A stretch of 64,000 bases of DNA, taken from Ditylenchus dipsaci. Taxonomy: Eukaryota; Nematoda; Chromadorea; Rhabditida; Anguinidae. Under the pieces are notes generated by a model. That model searched no databases, was not told the origin of the DNA, and saw only the letters and a list, made by a program, of their open reading frames with translations. Location of the stretch: positions 124,001-188,000 of the forward strand of contig SADC01000023.1 of the NCBI GenBank assembly GCA_004194705.1, given 5' to 3'. Positions 1-10,352 of the stretch are shown one piece after another. The position numbers and the translations under genes were made by a program. The number at the start of each line of letters is the position of its first letter. Position 1 is the first letter of the stretch.

Positions 1-29
1 ATATTCTACAACATGTACAACACTTTTGT

Positions 30-1357
30 CTAACATCTTTGCCATGAAGATTTGTTAATTTCCCTTATTTTCTGCATTGGTGACTTCAACTTGAGCACAT
101 ACTTTTGTACATTTACTACAGAGTTGTAAGCTCTTTTCCTTAGTCTCATACTTCTGCCAGTCTCTTTGTTGTAAGGCAGCCAACAATAGAGTGATAAAGT
201 GACCAGGTTTACCATCAGTCCAGCTAAATTTAATTGACTAAAAATTCTGATCAAAATACAAAAAATTAGGCTCTGTTCGCGTTCGCGCCCACCTTGAAAA
301 ATATGCCATGGCCCCCTTGTTGTTCTTTTCATTTTGTAAGCAAACCATTGGATTATAGAATTTTTTTCCAAACTAAACGTTTCTCAAAGAGTGGTGGTAG
401 CAAACAGGCTAAATTGAACCTGAGCCCATCACTCACTTGAACCTGACTCACTGAGACCACGCCACCCTCTTTCCCAGTCAAATCTGCCTGGGGGACCAAG
501 GAATTTTTTTTCAAATTTTTGTATACTGAAAATGTCTCTGTGAAAAATTGATCAAGACTTTTTTCATACTTTAGATGAAAAAATAGTGTAGTCAAAAATA
601 AAAAAATGGTCTCGGTCCTTCAAGCTGATTTGAGGAGGGCAGTAGTGGAGGAGTGGAGGGCAGTAGAGGATTAGTGGAGGGCTCAGATCCAAGTGCACCC
701 AGCAGAAATTTGTTGGCCTTCTTCATTATATTCTGACTGACACCTTCAAATAGATAAGAAAAAACATTTCCGGTCTAAAAATTAAGAGAAATTGTGAAAA
801 TCTAATATCAACACCGAAATTACAAATAAAAGCACCAAGGGGGAGGGGCTAAGGCAAAATTTTGTCAAATTATCAAAAAAAAACAACTGGGGGGACCAAG
901 GCTGTTTTTTGGGGTGAGCGCAAATGAGTGTAAAGCCAAGTATGAACTTACGTGAACTGGAGTACACAATAAAGTAATTATCGGCCAGTATTCCGTACAA
1001 AATCCACTGGGCAGTGAGCAGGAAAACGCCGAGTTGAATCAGCATAGGAATATATTCTGTAGTATTCAGACAAATCGCTCGTTTAATGTCGTAAATTGGA
1101 CCTATTTGACCTAATACTTGAACTATTCCAGCCAAAGAGCCTATAGCAGTCACTTGCTTTTTTTCCGGCGCATTTCTGATGTGGATAAAAATTGTGTATA
1201 TAGCCAGAAATAATATTGTTAGTTGAAGTAGTATGTAATGGCGCCTTGTCTGGTAGTAGGCAAACACAAATATGTAAAAGAAACTGACTATTAAATTGTA
1301 CAGACTTAAGTAGAGCTGTACAAATCATCAGCCAGCACGCCGAACTCGAACCAACAC
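30..1357 (-). CDS. SWEET-family sugar transporter, 5' part not found, frame broken
   Basis: Two exons are visible, about 1357-952 and 237-30 on the minus strand. The longer exon reads WFEFGVLADD, then FAYYQTRRHYILLQL, then a PQ-loop-like repeat ending QWILYGILADNYFIVYSS. The W-x-x-[YF]-G-[IV]-L-A-D motif occurs twice, as expected from the duplicated three-helix units of SWEET (MtN3/saliva) proteins. The short exon (NLAGLMVNLVTLSLYCWLPY, then a Lys/Arg-rich tail and stop) matches the seventh helix and cytosolic tail. Family knowledge: SWEETs are membrane uniporters for sugars. The acceptor before the long exon (TTCAG at about 1358) and the donor GTAAGT at 951-944 are good. Oddities: a one-base frame shift lies near 1310, and the junction phase of the two exons does not match by one base, so this is either a decaying copy or contains indel errors. 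The first SWEET helices were not found upstream. Confidence 0.72.
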
Positions 1358-2631
1358 CTGAATTTAACTGACATGGAAATTAATCAATCTGAAATCAAAA
1401 ATTCAAAGCTACTGGAATATACCCGTCTCAAAAAAGAGACTGGAATATGCCCTCCCCAATCATTTTTGGAGAGTGCTTAAAACCACCATTTTTGAAAAAA
1501 AAGATGCACAAAAGCCCTTGTCAGTAATGGATAGGCCCTGAGCCTAAATCTGTGCCTAAAGCCTAAGACCACCAAAGCCTAAGCTTAAATTATTGGTGGG
1601 GTGTATAACAGTAGCACCAAAAAGAACGATTTTCGAATTTTGTTTACACTAATTGAGTTGTCTTGCCGTACTCGGTGTAAAATGTGAAAAAACGAATTTC
1701 GCTTGCCTTGGCCATCTGAGGGCCATCCAGAGTTCTTACCTGAACCACACGGGGACCAAGCAAAAATCGCTTTTTTTGACATTAAACATTCTAAAAATAT
1801 TGTCGGTGAGAACGATCGGTTGGCAATAACAGATAACTTTTTCCTGCCTGGTTAAAAAAACGATTTAAGGTTCCATGAAGCTAACCTATTCTGTACAATT
1901 TCTAGTCAAAACAACTTACCATGCGCTTAGCACTGGCAACACTAGACTGACCGATGAAAACCCGTCAGAAGAGCCTCTTCTCCTCCAATCCCTAATCAAT
2001 ACGATGGGGAATAAAGTAAATGTTGCTGAAAGAAGCATGAGCCAAACTGTATATATAAATAGATAATCCATCGACAATTCAATAGGTTAAAAAATATAAT
2101 CAGAAACTAATCTTTAGATCATTTTACTAGCAAAATATAATTTTTGAATAGCTTTATATCGTCGAATATAAAGAAAATTGAGGTGAGGTGAGGTAGTTCT
2201 ATCTTTTTATCTCTGGAACTCTCTCCTGTGCTCCTATCACTTTTCACACGAGCTAGGATAAAAATCCAAATATTGATTTATACTGAGAATGGTCTCTTTT
2301 TCTAGGAATGTTTTTTGACACGTTGAATTTTCTGGTAATAGAAAACTATTATAAAATTTAGAGAGTAATAAGGAACTAGTTCTCGTTTTTTGCTTAGTTT
2401 CTTTGTTAAACTATCTTGGAGGTGTTAATTGTTGGTCTCATAACAAAACCTTTTGTTGCCTTGTGGGCTTTTTTTTGGTTAAGGTGTTTTGTTCAGTACC
2501 AAACGTTTTTTTTACAAAACGCTTTTTTTTTGACAAAAGTGGCTCTATATATATTTTTTTATATTTTACTTATATTTTTTTTGGTACCGACCCCCCCCCC
2601 CTCCCAGTGTTTTTCTGAGGACACTTTTTAG
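1358..2631. other. No gene seen; repeat debris
   Basis: I see no supported coding exon here. The stretch holds dispersed repeat fragments such as the GGGACCAAGGC-type motif near 1753, CCTAAGCCTAAG-like short repeats around 1540-1590, and homopolymer-rich sequence from 2460 to 2610. Confidence 0.5.
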
Positions 2632-3180
2632 ACCTGTGAGTGAGAGTGAGTGAGAATGACATTTGTCCTCATAGCCTGTAAGTGAGAGTGAGAATTCAAA
2701 AAATTGTCCTCACAGGGTGTTAGTGAGAGTAAGAAAAAAAATTCGTTCTCACAGCTTGTGAGTGAGAATAAACAAAAGGTTTTTTGTAAGGGAGGCAGAT
2801 AGCAGAGAAATAAGAAACAGGCCTGGGCGACCCGATAGCTCAACTGGTTAGAGCGCCGACTTGCAAGGAGGATATCGTGGGATCGCACTTTTTCCCAGGC
2901 CTGTAGAAAAGCCGTACGCGGCCACTGGCGTACGCTTACTTTTTATTCTCAGTGAGAATCTCACTGAAAAAAAAATCTCAGTGAGAATTAAGCCAAAATC
3001 GGAGCTTTTTGAAAGTGAGGACGCTTTTTTTTGCCTGTGAGTGAGAAAGAGTGAGAACAAAATTTGTCCTCACAGGCTTTGAGGGAGAGTGAGAATAAAT
3101 TTTTTTGTCCTCACAGTCAGTGAGTGAGAGTGAGAATTGAAAAAAACACTGTGAGTGAGAGTGAGTGAGATTCTCACTCG
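2632..3180 (+). repeat. GTGAGTGAGAGTGAG-rich degenerate tandem repeat
   Basis: Units of about 55-60 bp built around GTGAGTGAGAGTGAGAAT and TTGTCCTCACAG recur in the same orientation from 2632 to about 2770 and again from about 3035 to 3180. The two blocks flank a tRNA-like segment and a short TCTCAGTGAGAAT palindromic stretch. It looks like an expanded satellite or the tandem body of a mobile element. Confidence 0.7.
2829..2905 (+). repeat. tRNA-derived segment (degenerate)
   Basis: The sequence has a good internal A box (TAGCTCAACTGG), a closed D-stem (GCTC/GAGC) and an anticodon-loop-like TTGCAA. The B box is degenerate (GTGGGATCGCAC instead of GGTTCGANTCC) and the anticodon stem pairs badly. 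It is more likely a tRNA-derived repeat head or dead tRNA than a working gene. It sits between two blocks of the GTGAGT array. Confidence 0.5.
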
Positions 3181-4417
3181 GAGTGAGCTCAGCAAAAGAC
3201 TGGGTCCCCCTCTTGTTTTTTAAAGTGATTTTTCAGGCTAAAATTTAAGCAAGGTGGAGGGCTGAGAAAAGTTTTTGTTCTAAATTTTTGGCGTTTTTTT
3301 ATGATTTTCAACTGTTTTTCTGACAACTTTGATGTGTTCACTCAAGACTTTTTTATAGATTTATTGTATGCGACACTATCCTGAATTTTCCACTTTATTA
3401 ATTTATACTTAATATATTAAAATTATTAGCTGCTACTCTTGTTCTTGTGAAAGTCTGTCTGTATGGTTTGACCACGATAATAGTAATCAATGGATTAAAG
3501 ACTGGAATCCAATGTGTAGGTGCTGTGATAAACACTGATAAGTCTACTTCATTTTTGTCTTTGCTAGTGAATATCGAAGCAATAGTGCAGACAATACCGA
3601 CACAACCTACTATCAAAGGAAGAATTGCCTAAAAATTAAGAAAAAGTATTTTGCAAAGTACCCTCCTAATACAGCTTAAATTATTCCGGCGCTACTGTAA
3701 TATTCCTAAACAACAATCACTTAAATCTTCAATTTGATATAACACACCCAGCCACCGCCGCCAATATTGACCTTCTAAGAGTGGTCAAAAACTAAGTCTA
3801 AGTCAAATTTTGGCATGAAAAGGCTATAAAAGCAATTAAAGAGAAGCAAAGGGCTGTATAGGAAGGGAAGGTACAAAATAGAGACCCTTTAGAAAGCCAC
3901 TCTAGCATAATTTCAGAAAGTCCACTGGCGAAAAAATGAAGATGTTGAACATGGTTTTAAATGATGGGACCTAGAGCATAGAGAAACTCTGGTATGCATG
4001 CTTACTTCATACATCCAGAGTCACTTACGAGTGATTTGTGTCTAAGGTATGTGGGTCTGCTTAATACAGCTCAAAATCCGGCGTTACTAGAATATCCCCT
4101 TTCTTTCTAAAATTAAAAGCAACTTTAAAAAGCACCTGCAAAATTAATATAATAGTCATCTGTGTATCATTTTCTGCTTTCTTGAAGTTTCTATGCTGCC
4201 TGATTAAATGTCTGATTTTACATCCACAAGTAAATATAAAAATATAGCACACAATAGTAAAAAATATACCATATACACAACTTAAAATATGTGAAAAGAA
4301 ATCCTAAAATATTTAAAGATAGTTAAGAAAAATGGCTATGGGTTAAAACGCTGCTCAAACCATGTGTTTATGTGTGTTTTAGCGTATAAAAATTACTTAG
4401 GAGACGTTCAAACACTA

Positions 4418-4594
4418 CAGTAGAACCTCGTTATAAGATACACCCAATATAAGATACACCTCGTTATAAGATACACCTGGGTCCAGCCCCAAGTTAAATA
4501 ACTCCCGTCAAATTACCCCCTATATAAGATACACCTCGTTATAAGATACAGCTGGGGTCGGTCCCTGGGTGTATCTTATAACGAGGTTCGACTG
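4418..4594. mobile_element. Pogo/Tigger-like MITE, TA target duplication
   Basis: Terminal inverted repeats begin CAGTAGAACCTCGTTATAAG and end with its complement (CTTATAACGAGGTTCGACTG). The element is flanked by TA on both sides (4416-4417 and 4595-4596). Internal copies of TATAAGATACACC repeat the terminal motif. It sits within the intron between two chemoreceptor exons. Confidence 0.85.
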
Positions 4595-4604
4595 TATTCA
4601 AATA

Positions 4605-5480
4605 CTACGTTCAAACACTATTCACAGGCAACCGAAAAAGGTCTCCCCAAGTGCACAAGTGCCGTCAACTCTCCCAACAGTCAACTCTGCCAATACATCT
4701 CCAATAGTACCTAAATTAATGGAAGGTCGACAAACCCAAGTTGTTCTGTAAACCAACCGAAGCATAGCTAAACTGTTAATGAGGGATTTATTTTTTATTG
4801 AGCCAGTTGACACCTCATCAGAAAGCAGTATCGCAGGGCTACAAGCTACCACAAAAAAATTAAAACTGTAGAGAATCTCACAAAGACAACGATTTTGAAA
4901 TTTAAGGTAATTGGAGGTAAACATAGGGCAAACCTTTTTTTGCAGCTGATTTACGTCTTTTTGCAGCTGATTCACGTCTTTTTGCAGCTGATTTATTTTT
5001 CTGTCCAAGACCAACCAAATTTTGCCATATTTTGCGGAAATTTGAATTTTTCAGTCAGGAAACAACTTGGATCCCTCAGAATCCCACCCGGAATGGCCAG
5101 AAGCCCCTGAAAGTTGGTTTTTTGGGGTTTACTGAAGGGGGGTAAAATTTTTGCGAAAATTCGATTGAGCGGATCAGAATTCCGGTTCGATCGGCTGAAT
5201 CACTCAGAATTCCACCCTGAACCACTCAAAAGCACCATAAACCTGGAGTGCCGGGCTATAGTACATCTCCCCCGTCAGTATTTTTATGCCTACTTTTTCA
5301 GGTTTATTCCGCTTTTGTCAGTTTAGCCATCTCCCTTGTCAGAAAATCCTGGGTAAGCCTATGCCCGTGAGTGCCCTATTTTCGAGGCCGACTATTCCAA
5401 GCATACAAAAATACTTAGTTTTTGAGACAAATTTATTCCTAAAAAGCAAAAATTAAATTTTTATAAATACTGTTATTATA
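4605..5480. other. Intronic stretch with a 21-bp tandem repeat and an open frame of unknown meaning
   Basis: A minus-strand frame of 130 codons (5014-4622) is open, partly because of a triplicated 21-bp repeat at 4938-5003 encoding QLQKDVN units. Its remaining sequence resembles no family I know, and its position within the chemoreceptor gene argues against a separate gene. I do not call it coding. Confidence 0.3.
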
Positions 5481-6143
5481 CCTGCATATAGCCAAGTATC
5501 TGTAGAAAAATTGAAGAGAATTAGAAGAAATTGTAATGTGATAACTAAAAAGCCATATGGGGAAAATAACATATCAAACGGTGCGCCTATGGCCCCGGCC
5601 AATCCGTTTGGATAAAAAATGTTATAGCTGTCTATAAACAATAATACCTAAAATGAAATAAAGATTTTCAATATGCCGAAAAAGTTCTATTAGATGTCTT
5701 GAATAATCCGACTCCCTCGACTTCATGCACTTACTTCCTAGATCTACCAATTTCGCTTTTTCGATTAAAGGTTCACACCCGGCAATACTCTAGATTTAAC
5801 CAAGATTTTCTCGATTACGAGAAGTGTTTGGCCGGTTAGTATCTCTATATAGTATTTGGGTCGGGTGGGTGGGTGGTTCACACTTTTTATGAATTATGAA
5901 AATTAGGTCATAGAGGGCTAAAAAACTTCTGTTGCATATGTTTTTAGATTCGTCTTGATGTCAGCTTTCGTTTAAAAAAAGAGCGGCGAGAAATTCTTAT
6001 TTTAAATTTAAAAACGGCGAAAAATTCGCATTTTTGAGAGGGGCGTTGACAAAAGTATGTAGGCTATTTTTGAGAAAAATCTCATAGTTTTCAAAATTTT
6101 ATTCTCAAATTAAAGTTTTGAATGAATTCAAAACTACATTTGT

Positions 6144-6345
6144 AGATGAGGGTAGGCGAGGATAGGCAAGGGAAGGCGAGGATAGGCCTGGATAGGCGAG
6201 GGTGAGCGAGGATAGGCAAGGATAGGTAAGGTTAGGCGAGAATAGGCGAAGTAGGCGCAGATAGGCAAGGGTAGGCGAAGATACGCGAGGATAGGCACGA
6301 CAGGCGAGGGTAGGCGAGGTATAGTAGGTAGGTTAACAGGTAGGG
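6144..6345 (+). repeat. Minisatellite of GGATAGGCGA-type units
   Basis: About twenty imperfect copies of a 10-11 bp unit, consensus close to GAGGATAGGC, run without interruption. The flanks 5650-6143 and 6346-6614 hold AT-rich sequence and short repeats with no gene signal. Confidence 0.85.
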
Positions 6346-6614
6346 TGGGTTATCTACCCTAACCATTAACGCACTCGAAAGATTAATCTACCCAAACCAC
6401 TAATGTTCACGAACTACAGGAACAGTGCCCTAACAACTAATGTTCCCGAACGGCATAGGCGCCGATAGGCGCCTACAGTTTACTCTTTTTTGCTACACTT
6501 TTTGCCTTGGTCCCCCGAGCTAAAATGAGTGCTGGGGTTTGCTTTACCCGAGTGCTGGGGTTTGCTTTAATTTAGCCCAAGTTCCTGCATAACTTAAGTT
6601 AATGAGAAAAAATT

Positions 6615-7047
6615 ATTATAAGTACACTTACAAGAGAGGGACCCTGACTGTGACCTCAGCGAACTTTAATGGAATTTTTTTCTGTATATTCTTGTAGAAC
6701 GTGCCCAAGTTGCTGACAAATCTGGCTCCTTAGCTTCGAATGTTCACAAAACGTGGTACAAGGGTCACTTAAAGCTATAAAAAACCTCGATACCCATATC
6801 ATGGTTTTCATAGCTGACCCTTGCGCCATGGGTTATTTCTAAAATTTTTGTTGGCTTTGAGAGGCCGTGAGCCAGATTTCTAAAAAAACTCGGGCACCGT
6901 CTACAAGAATACGCGCAAAAAAAGTCATCGAAAAACCCGCAGGTTACAGTTAGGATCCCTTCCGTGTGCGAGCAGTATTAACTCAGTCTCAAAATACGGT
7001 TCTAAATCTGGTAGGTGGTAGGTGTGGTTGTTTGGGTGTTGCGGATT
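6615..7047. mobile_element. Palindromic repeat, second copy at 52515-52948
   Basis: The block is internally inverted: GAGGGACCCTGACTGTGACC near 6636 mirrors GGTTACAGTTAGGATCCCTTCC near 6942, and TTCTTGTAGAACGTGCCC mirrors GGGCACCGTCTACAAGAA. That is the architecture of a MITE. The same block, with about ten substitutions by eye, lies between the right palindrome arm and the second spacer copy. Shared sequence extends past the inverted repeats on both sides, so the two copies may be segmental rather than independent insertions. Confidence 0.65.
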
Positions 7048-7155
7048 TACGGTGATTAATAAAAAATACCTGAGTTTTTCATCAATGTTTGGTTAAAATA
7101 AATAGGCATAGACACTCGATGCTCTGCAACAAAGCACTTTATACAGCGAAATACG

Positions 7156-7321
7156 TACCGTATTTTCTCTATTAATAAACTTCTCTCTAATAATGAACCC
7201 CCCCCTCCTCTATTTTTTGACCAGGATTTCAGAGTTAGGCCCATTTTTGATTTACAATTTCAACATTTTTGAAAGGTTGAAAAATAATGAACCCGGGTGC
7301 GTTAATAGAGAAAATACGGTA
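7156..7321. mobile_element. TACCGTATT-family palindromic MITE
   Basis: Begins TACCGTATTTTCTCTATTAATAA and ends with the complement ...AGAGAAAATACGGTA, with a C-run near the left inner arm. Related copies are at 17523-17665, 33498-33729, 55232-55466 and, partial, near 57409 and 63632. It directly abuts the fold-back element that starts at 7331. Confidence 0.8.
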
Positions 7322-7330
7322 ATCTATTTA

Positions 7331-8685
7331 CGTTAACACGCATTTGAGCCCTTTTGATTTGAGCCCCCGCATTTGAGCCCCGCATTTGAGCCCCCCGTAT
7401 TTGAGCCCCCGCATTTGAGCCCCCGCATTTGAGCCCCGCATTTGAGCCCCATAGCAAAAGCCGACATTTGAATCACCGTCAAAATTTTGCTCTGTAGCTC
7501 ATTTAATCTCACCCAGCAGCTCATTTGTTGTTATACGCGCTCACTGGTACGAGTTTACCAATTCACTCGTTCATCCATTTTGCCAGTTGCCACATAAGCG
7601 ATGCACTTGTTTTATACTCCCTGCTATATGCTTGTTTAGATAATCGATGGATTTGCACGTGGATCGGAGATGGCTTGCAAACGTTCTGGCTCGAGCGGAA
7701 GATAATCCTAATCAGCCGGCGATTGAGGTAAGTGCTTCTTTCTCTGCTCGTTTTTTGATGGAATAATTTTATTGTTTAGGGTCAACTGTCGCTAACAAAC
7801 AGAGAGAAGCAGTGTCTAATCGTTAACACCTGCAACAGGACGGCAAAAACAAACTTTGGGTCGATGGAAGGGCTGCGCCTTATCAATGAACACGTGTGCC
7901 GACAGAGTCCAAATGCGTTCGTGGTAATTTTCCAACATGTTATATATTTGCTGTTTTTACAACTTCTTTTTTACAGCGTCGAGAAGCGATCGCAAAAGTC
8001 AAGACAGCTGCCATGACGGAATTCGGGTCATCTTCAAGTACTATAGTGGCATCGGCGAAGAGCAATCTGGTGGATGAGCAACTTCTCTCACTTCCGACAG
8101 ACAGAGGGCTTCAAGATCGGTACTTCACAAGAAGAAGCCAGTTGGTGGAATGAGTGTGGACAAGTCGGTGCGAGAGATCGTGTGGCTCGACTACTTCAAG
8201 CAAACGGAAAGAGGGGAGGCGTTTTTGATCTACGATTCGCGGTAAGCTCATGTTAATTTTACTCTGTTCGCTTTATTACTATTACTTTCAGGGAGACTGA
8301 GCCAGGATTGCCGGTAATCTTCATTTTCGTCTCGCCAGGTGGGATCAGACTTTTGCATGAGAATCCTCGATGGGCGATAGACGGAACATTCATTTAAATT
8401 GTTGAATGTTATCAATAAATTGCTTGCATATGTACCACTAGATTTGTTCTCTCGTTCTGTTAAAAATCAGATCTTGAAAAAAGCGTGAAACTCTAGGGAC
8501 TTTTAATGACCTCGATCAGAACCTGAAGTGCGAGCGACTAATAAGCCCACCCAAAAAATTAAATGGGGCTCAAATGCGGGGCTCAAATGCGGGGGCTCAA
8601 ATGCGGGGGCTCAAATACGGGGGGCTCAAATGCGGGAGCTCAAATGCGGGGGCTCAAATCCAAAGGGCTCAAATGCGTAGTAACC
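7331..8685. mobile_element. Fold-back element with tandem-repeat arms, carries 5' end of a MULE transposase gene
   Basis: The ends are inverted: the left arm (to about 7455) is an array of GCATTTGAGCCCC units and the right arm (from about 8565) is the same array reversed. The first 30 or so bases of the arms align, including CGCATTTGAGCCCTTTTG against CGCATTTGAGCCCTTTGG on the other strand. An 8-bp direct repeat TCTATTTA flanks the element at 7323-7330 and 8686-8693, fitting the 8-10 bp duplications of Mutator-like elements. The interior contains a spliced MULE-like coding segment and an AATAAA near 8415. Confidence 0.8.
7647..8396 (+). pseudogene. MULE transposase, N-terminal part to the first catalytic Asp
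   Basis: Exons fit as 7647-7727 (starts with ATG), 7780-7923, 7977 to about 8248, and about 8293-8396, with short introns bounded by GTAAG or GTAAT and TTTAG or TTACAG. The protein contains VNTCNRTAKTNFGS and NEHVCRQSPNAF, resembling the zinc-finger (FLYWCH-like) region of MULE transposases. It then has GEAFLIYDSR and, near the end, HENPRWAIDGTF, the conserved block holding the first catalytic Asp. A stop (TAA) follows at once, so the DDE core and C terminus are missing. One frame change lies near 8150. The truncated gene ends near its own AATAAA. It cannot encode an active transposase as it stands. Confidence 0.75.
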
Positions 8686-8975
8686 TCTATTTATTCAACT
8701 TACTTAAAAATTAAATTACTGACATTCCATTGAAGCGAAGTTTAAAAAAATTTTAACTATATTTTTGGCTCTACTTTAGAATTTTTCCACCTCGATATCG
8801 AGTGGGATCGACGTTATTCAACGTTTTAAGGCTTTAAACGTACGAGAAAAAATTCGCGGTGTATGAAAATACTTTTTGTCGAAATAATACATTGACCGAA
8901 AATTATATGCCTTGGTCCCCTCTGTTGATTTTTAACAAAATTTGCCAATAAGTTATCGGCCCTATCCAACAAAGG

Positions 8976-9596
8976 GGGAGCAGGACGTTTCGCTCCCAGG
9001 ACGTTTCGCTCCCGGGGCCGTTTCGCTCCCGGGCCGTTTCGCTCCCGGCCGTTTCGCTACCGGCCGTTTCGCTACCGGGCCGTTTCGCTCCCGGGGCCGT
9101 TTCGCTCCCGGGAAGAAAAATAATACCCTTCATCGACTGCTTGAAGGAAATTCAGAAAGGCCGTGACCAGCTTTATGCGAAGTGGCTCCGTGGGATCGTC
9201 CGAAAAGCAAGCGCATCGAATACGTCAAAGCTGATAGGAACATCTTGGCTGTGGTGGAAGACTTCGAAAACAGAAATGTGATGGACTAACTTAGAGGCAT
9301 TGCTCTGAATTTTGTTATGGGTGAATAGATCTTTGATGTTATTGCATTTATCGCATTTTATTGTTGGTATGAAATTGTTTATGTTTGTTGTTGTTTCGGT
9401 GAAATAAATTTATATTAAATGATGTATTTTTCTACCATAACTTTTTAATACATATTTTGTCCTGGGAGCGAAACGGCCCCGGGTGCGAAACGGCCCGGTA
9501 GCGAAACGGCCGGTAGCGAAACGGCCGGTAGCGAAACGGTCCGGGAGCGAAACGGCCCCGGGAGCGAAACGTCCTGGGAGCGAAACGTCGCGCACC
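8976..9596. mobile_element. Fold-back element with tandem-repeat arms, carries 3' end of a MULE transposase gene
   Basis: Left arm 8976-9115 is an array of CGTTTCGCTCCCGGGGC-like units; right arm 9458-9596 is the same array inverted. The 9-bp direct repeat CAACAAAGG flanks it exactly (8967-8975 and 9597-9605). The arm sequence differs from that of the neighbouring element at 7331-8685, yet the architecture and target-duplication size are the same. The interior holds a C-terminal MULE transposase fragment. Confidence 0.85.
9123..9328 (+). pseudogene. MULE transposase, C-terminal fragment
   Basis: The frame reads KGRDQLYAKWLRGIV, then after a one-base frame change RIEYVKADRNILAVVEDF and ENRNVMD, an in-frame TAA, and LRGIALNFVMG with a final stop. 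The order RDQLYAKWL ... ILAVVEDFENRN ... YLRGIALNF is what I expect at the end of nematode MULE transposases. The frame change and internal stop make it a pseudogene. It complements, without overlapping, the N-terminal fragment in the adjacent element. Confidence 0.65.
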
Positions 9597-9649
9597 CAAC
9601 AAAGGCGGTAGGGGGTTTCGCCTTGGTCCCCTTGTTGTATTATTTTTAT

Positions 9650-10085
9650 GTTTCAGGCTTAGACTTATTAGACTTGTCAGGCAAAAGTAGGCCAGCGTAT
9701 GTTAGAAAAGACTCAAAATTAGTCTAAGATATAACACGCCTCAAAAAGAACTTTTTTTTCTGACTTTGGGGGTAAAACGGTGTTTTTTTCCCGCCCAAAA
9801 AATGGGACAGAAAATGACTCGTTTTGAGTGGGTGGTCATCCTGACTCAGTTTTTGCCCCGATTTTTCTAGTCATTTTTGGGTCAAAAACTGTCGATTTTC
9901 GAGATCTTCGGATATTTTGCCCGTCATTTTTGGGTCAAAAACTGTCGATTTTCGGGATTTTCGGTCATGGGACAAAAACACCGTTTTACCTCCCAAAGTC
10001 AGAAGAAAAAAAAAAGTTCTTTTTGAGGCGTGTTATATTTTTGAGTCCGTCCTAACATGCGCTGACCTAGCCTGAAGCCTGAAAT
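9650..10085. mobile_element. Long palindromic MITE-like element
   Basis: Inverted halves: GGCGTGTTATA / TATAACACGCC blocks at about 9729-9740 and 10025-10036, AACGGTGTTTTT / AAAAACACCGTTTT at 9776 and 9976, and outer AGGCTTAGACTT / CCTGAAGCCTG. Short internal repeats of TTTTTGGGTCAAAAACTGTCG occur at 9879 and 9929. A shorter relative lies at 61870-61987, sharing CAGCGTATGTTAGGA and its complement. Confidence 0.65.
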
Positions 10086-10250
10086 ATAACAAAAAAATTA
10101 CAAGGGAGACCAAGCCGACCCATACGTAGCGCCTGATAACTGGGGACCCTTGGCTTAGACTTTAGACTCAGGCTTTCAACTCACCAAATGGCTATTGTCG
10201 CTGAACTTGTTTGTGGTTGGCAGCCAGATCGCGGTTTTTTTCCTTCTTTA

Positions 10251-10352
10251 TAGGACTTAAAACGTTGTATTAAGTCGATACCCGCTCGATAACGTGGTGG
10301 ATAGGACTTAAAACGTTGTATTAAGTCGATACCCGCTCGATAACGTGGTGGA
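10251..10352. repeat. Two tandem copies of a 51-bp unit
   Basis: The unit starting TAGGACTTAAAACGTTGTAT is repeated exactly twice. From 10353 to 11609 I see no gene; the stretch is AT-rich with only weak frames and a short C-run at 11481. Confidence 0.85.

Larger units (their letters stand above)
3398..5647 (-). pseudogene. Serpentine chemoreceptor (Str/Srd-like 7TM), partial
   Basis: Three exons on the minus strand resemble a nematode seven-helix chemoreceptor. Exon 5647-5482 carries the TM3 region; its end reads QFFYRYLAICR only after a one-base frame change, and this FxYRYL-x-x-CR motif is typical of the family. Exon 4280-4136 has a transmembrane helix (IVCYIFIFTCGCKIR) then a basic loop KKAENDTQMT-ILILQ. 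Exon 3628-3398 has GCVGIVCTIASIF and HWIPVFNPLITIIVVKPYR, the TM7-tail signature with PYR, then a stop. The exons are homologous one by one to the chemoreceptor in the palindrome arms. The TM1-TM2 exon and the loop/TM4 exon were not found, so the gene is incomplete. Such receptors act in the ciliary membrane of sensory neurons; ligand unknown. Confidence 0.7.

Noticed and set aside
2829..2905. Functional tRNA gene
   Set aside because: The anticodon stem and B box are too degenerate; kept only as a tRNA-derived repeat.
7340..9595. Regular short repeats resembling CRISPR-like arrays
   Set aside because: Units are contiguous with no spacers, occur as inverted pairs with target duplications, and the DNA is eukaryotic. 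They are arms of fold-back elements.
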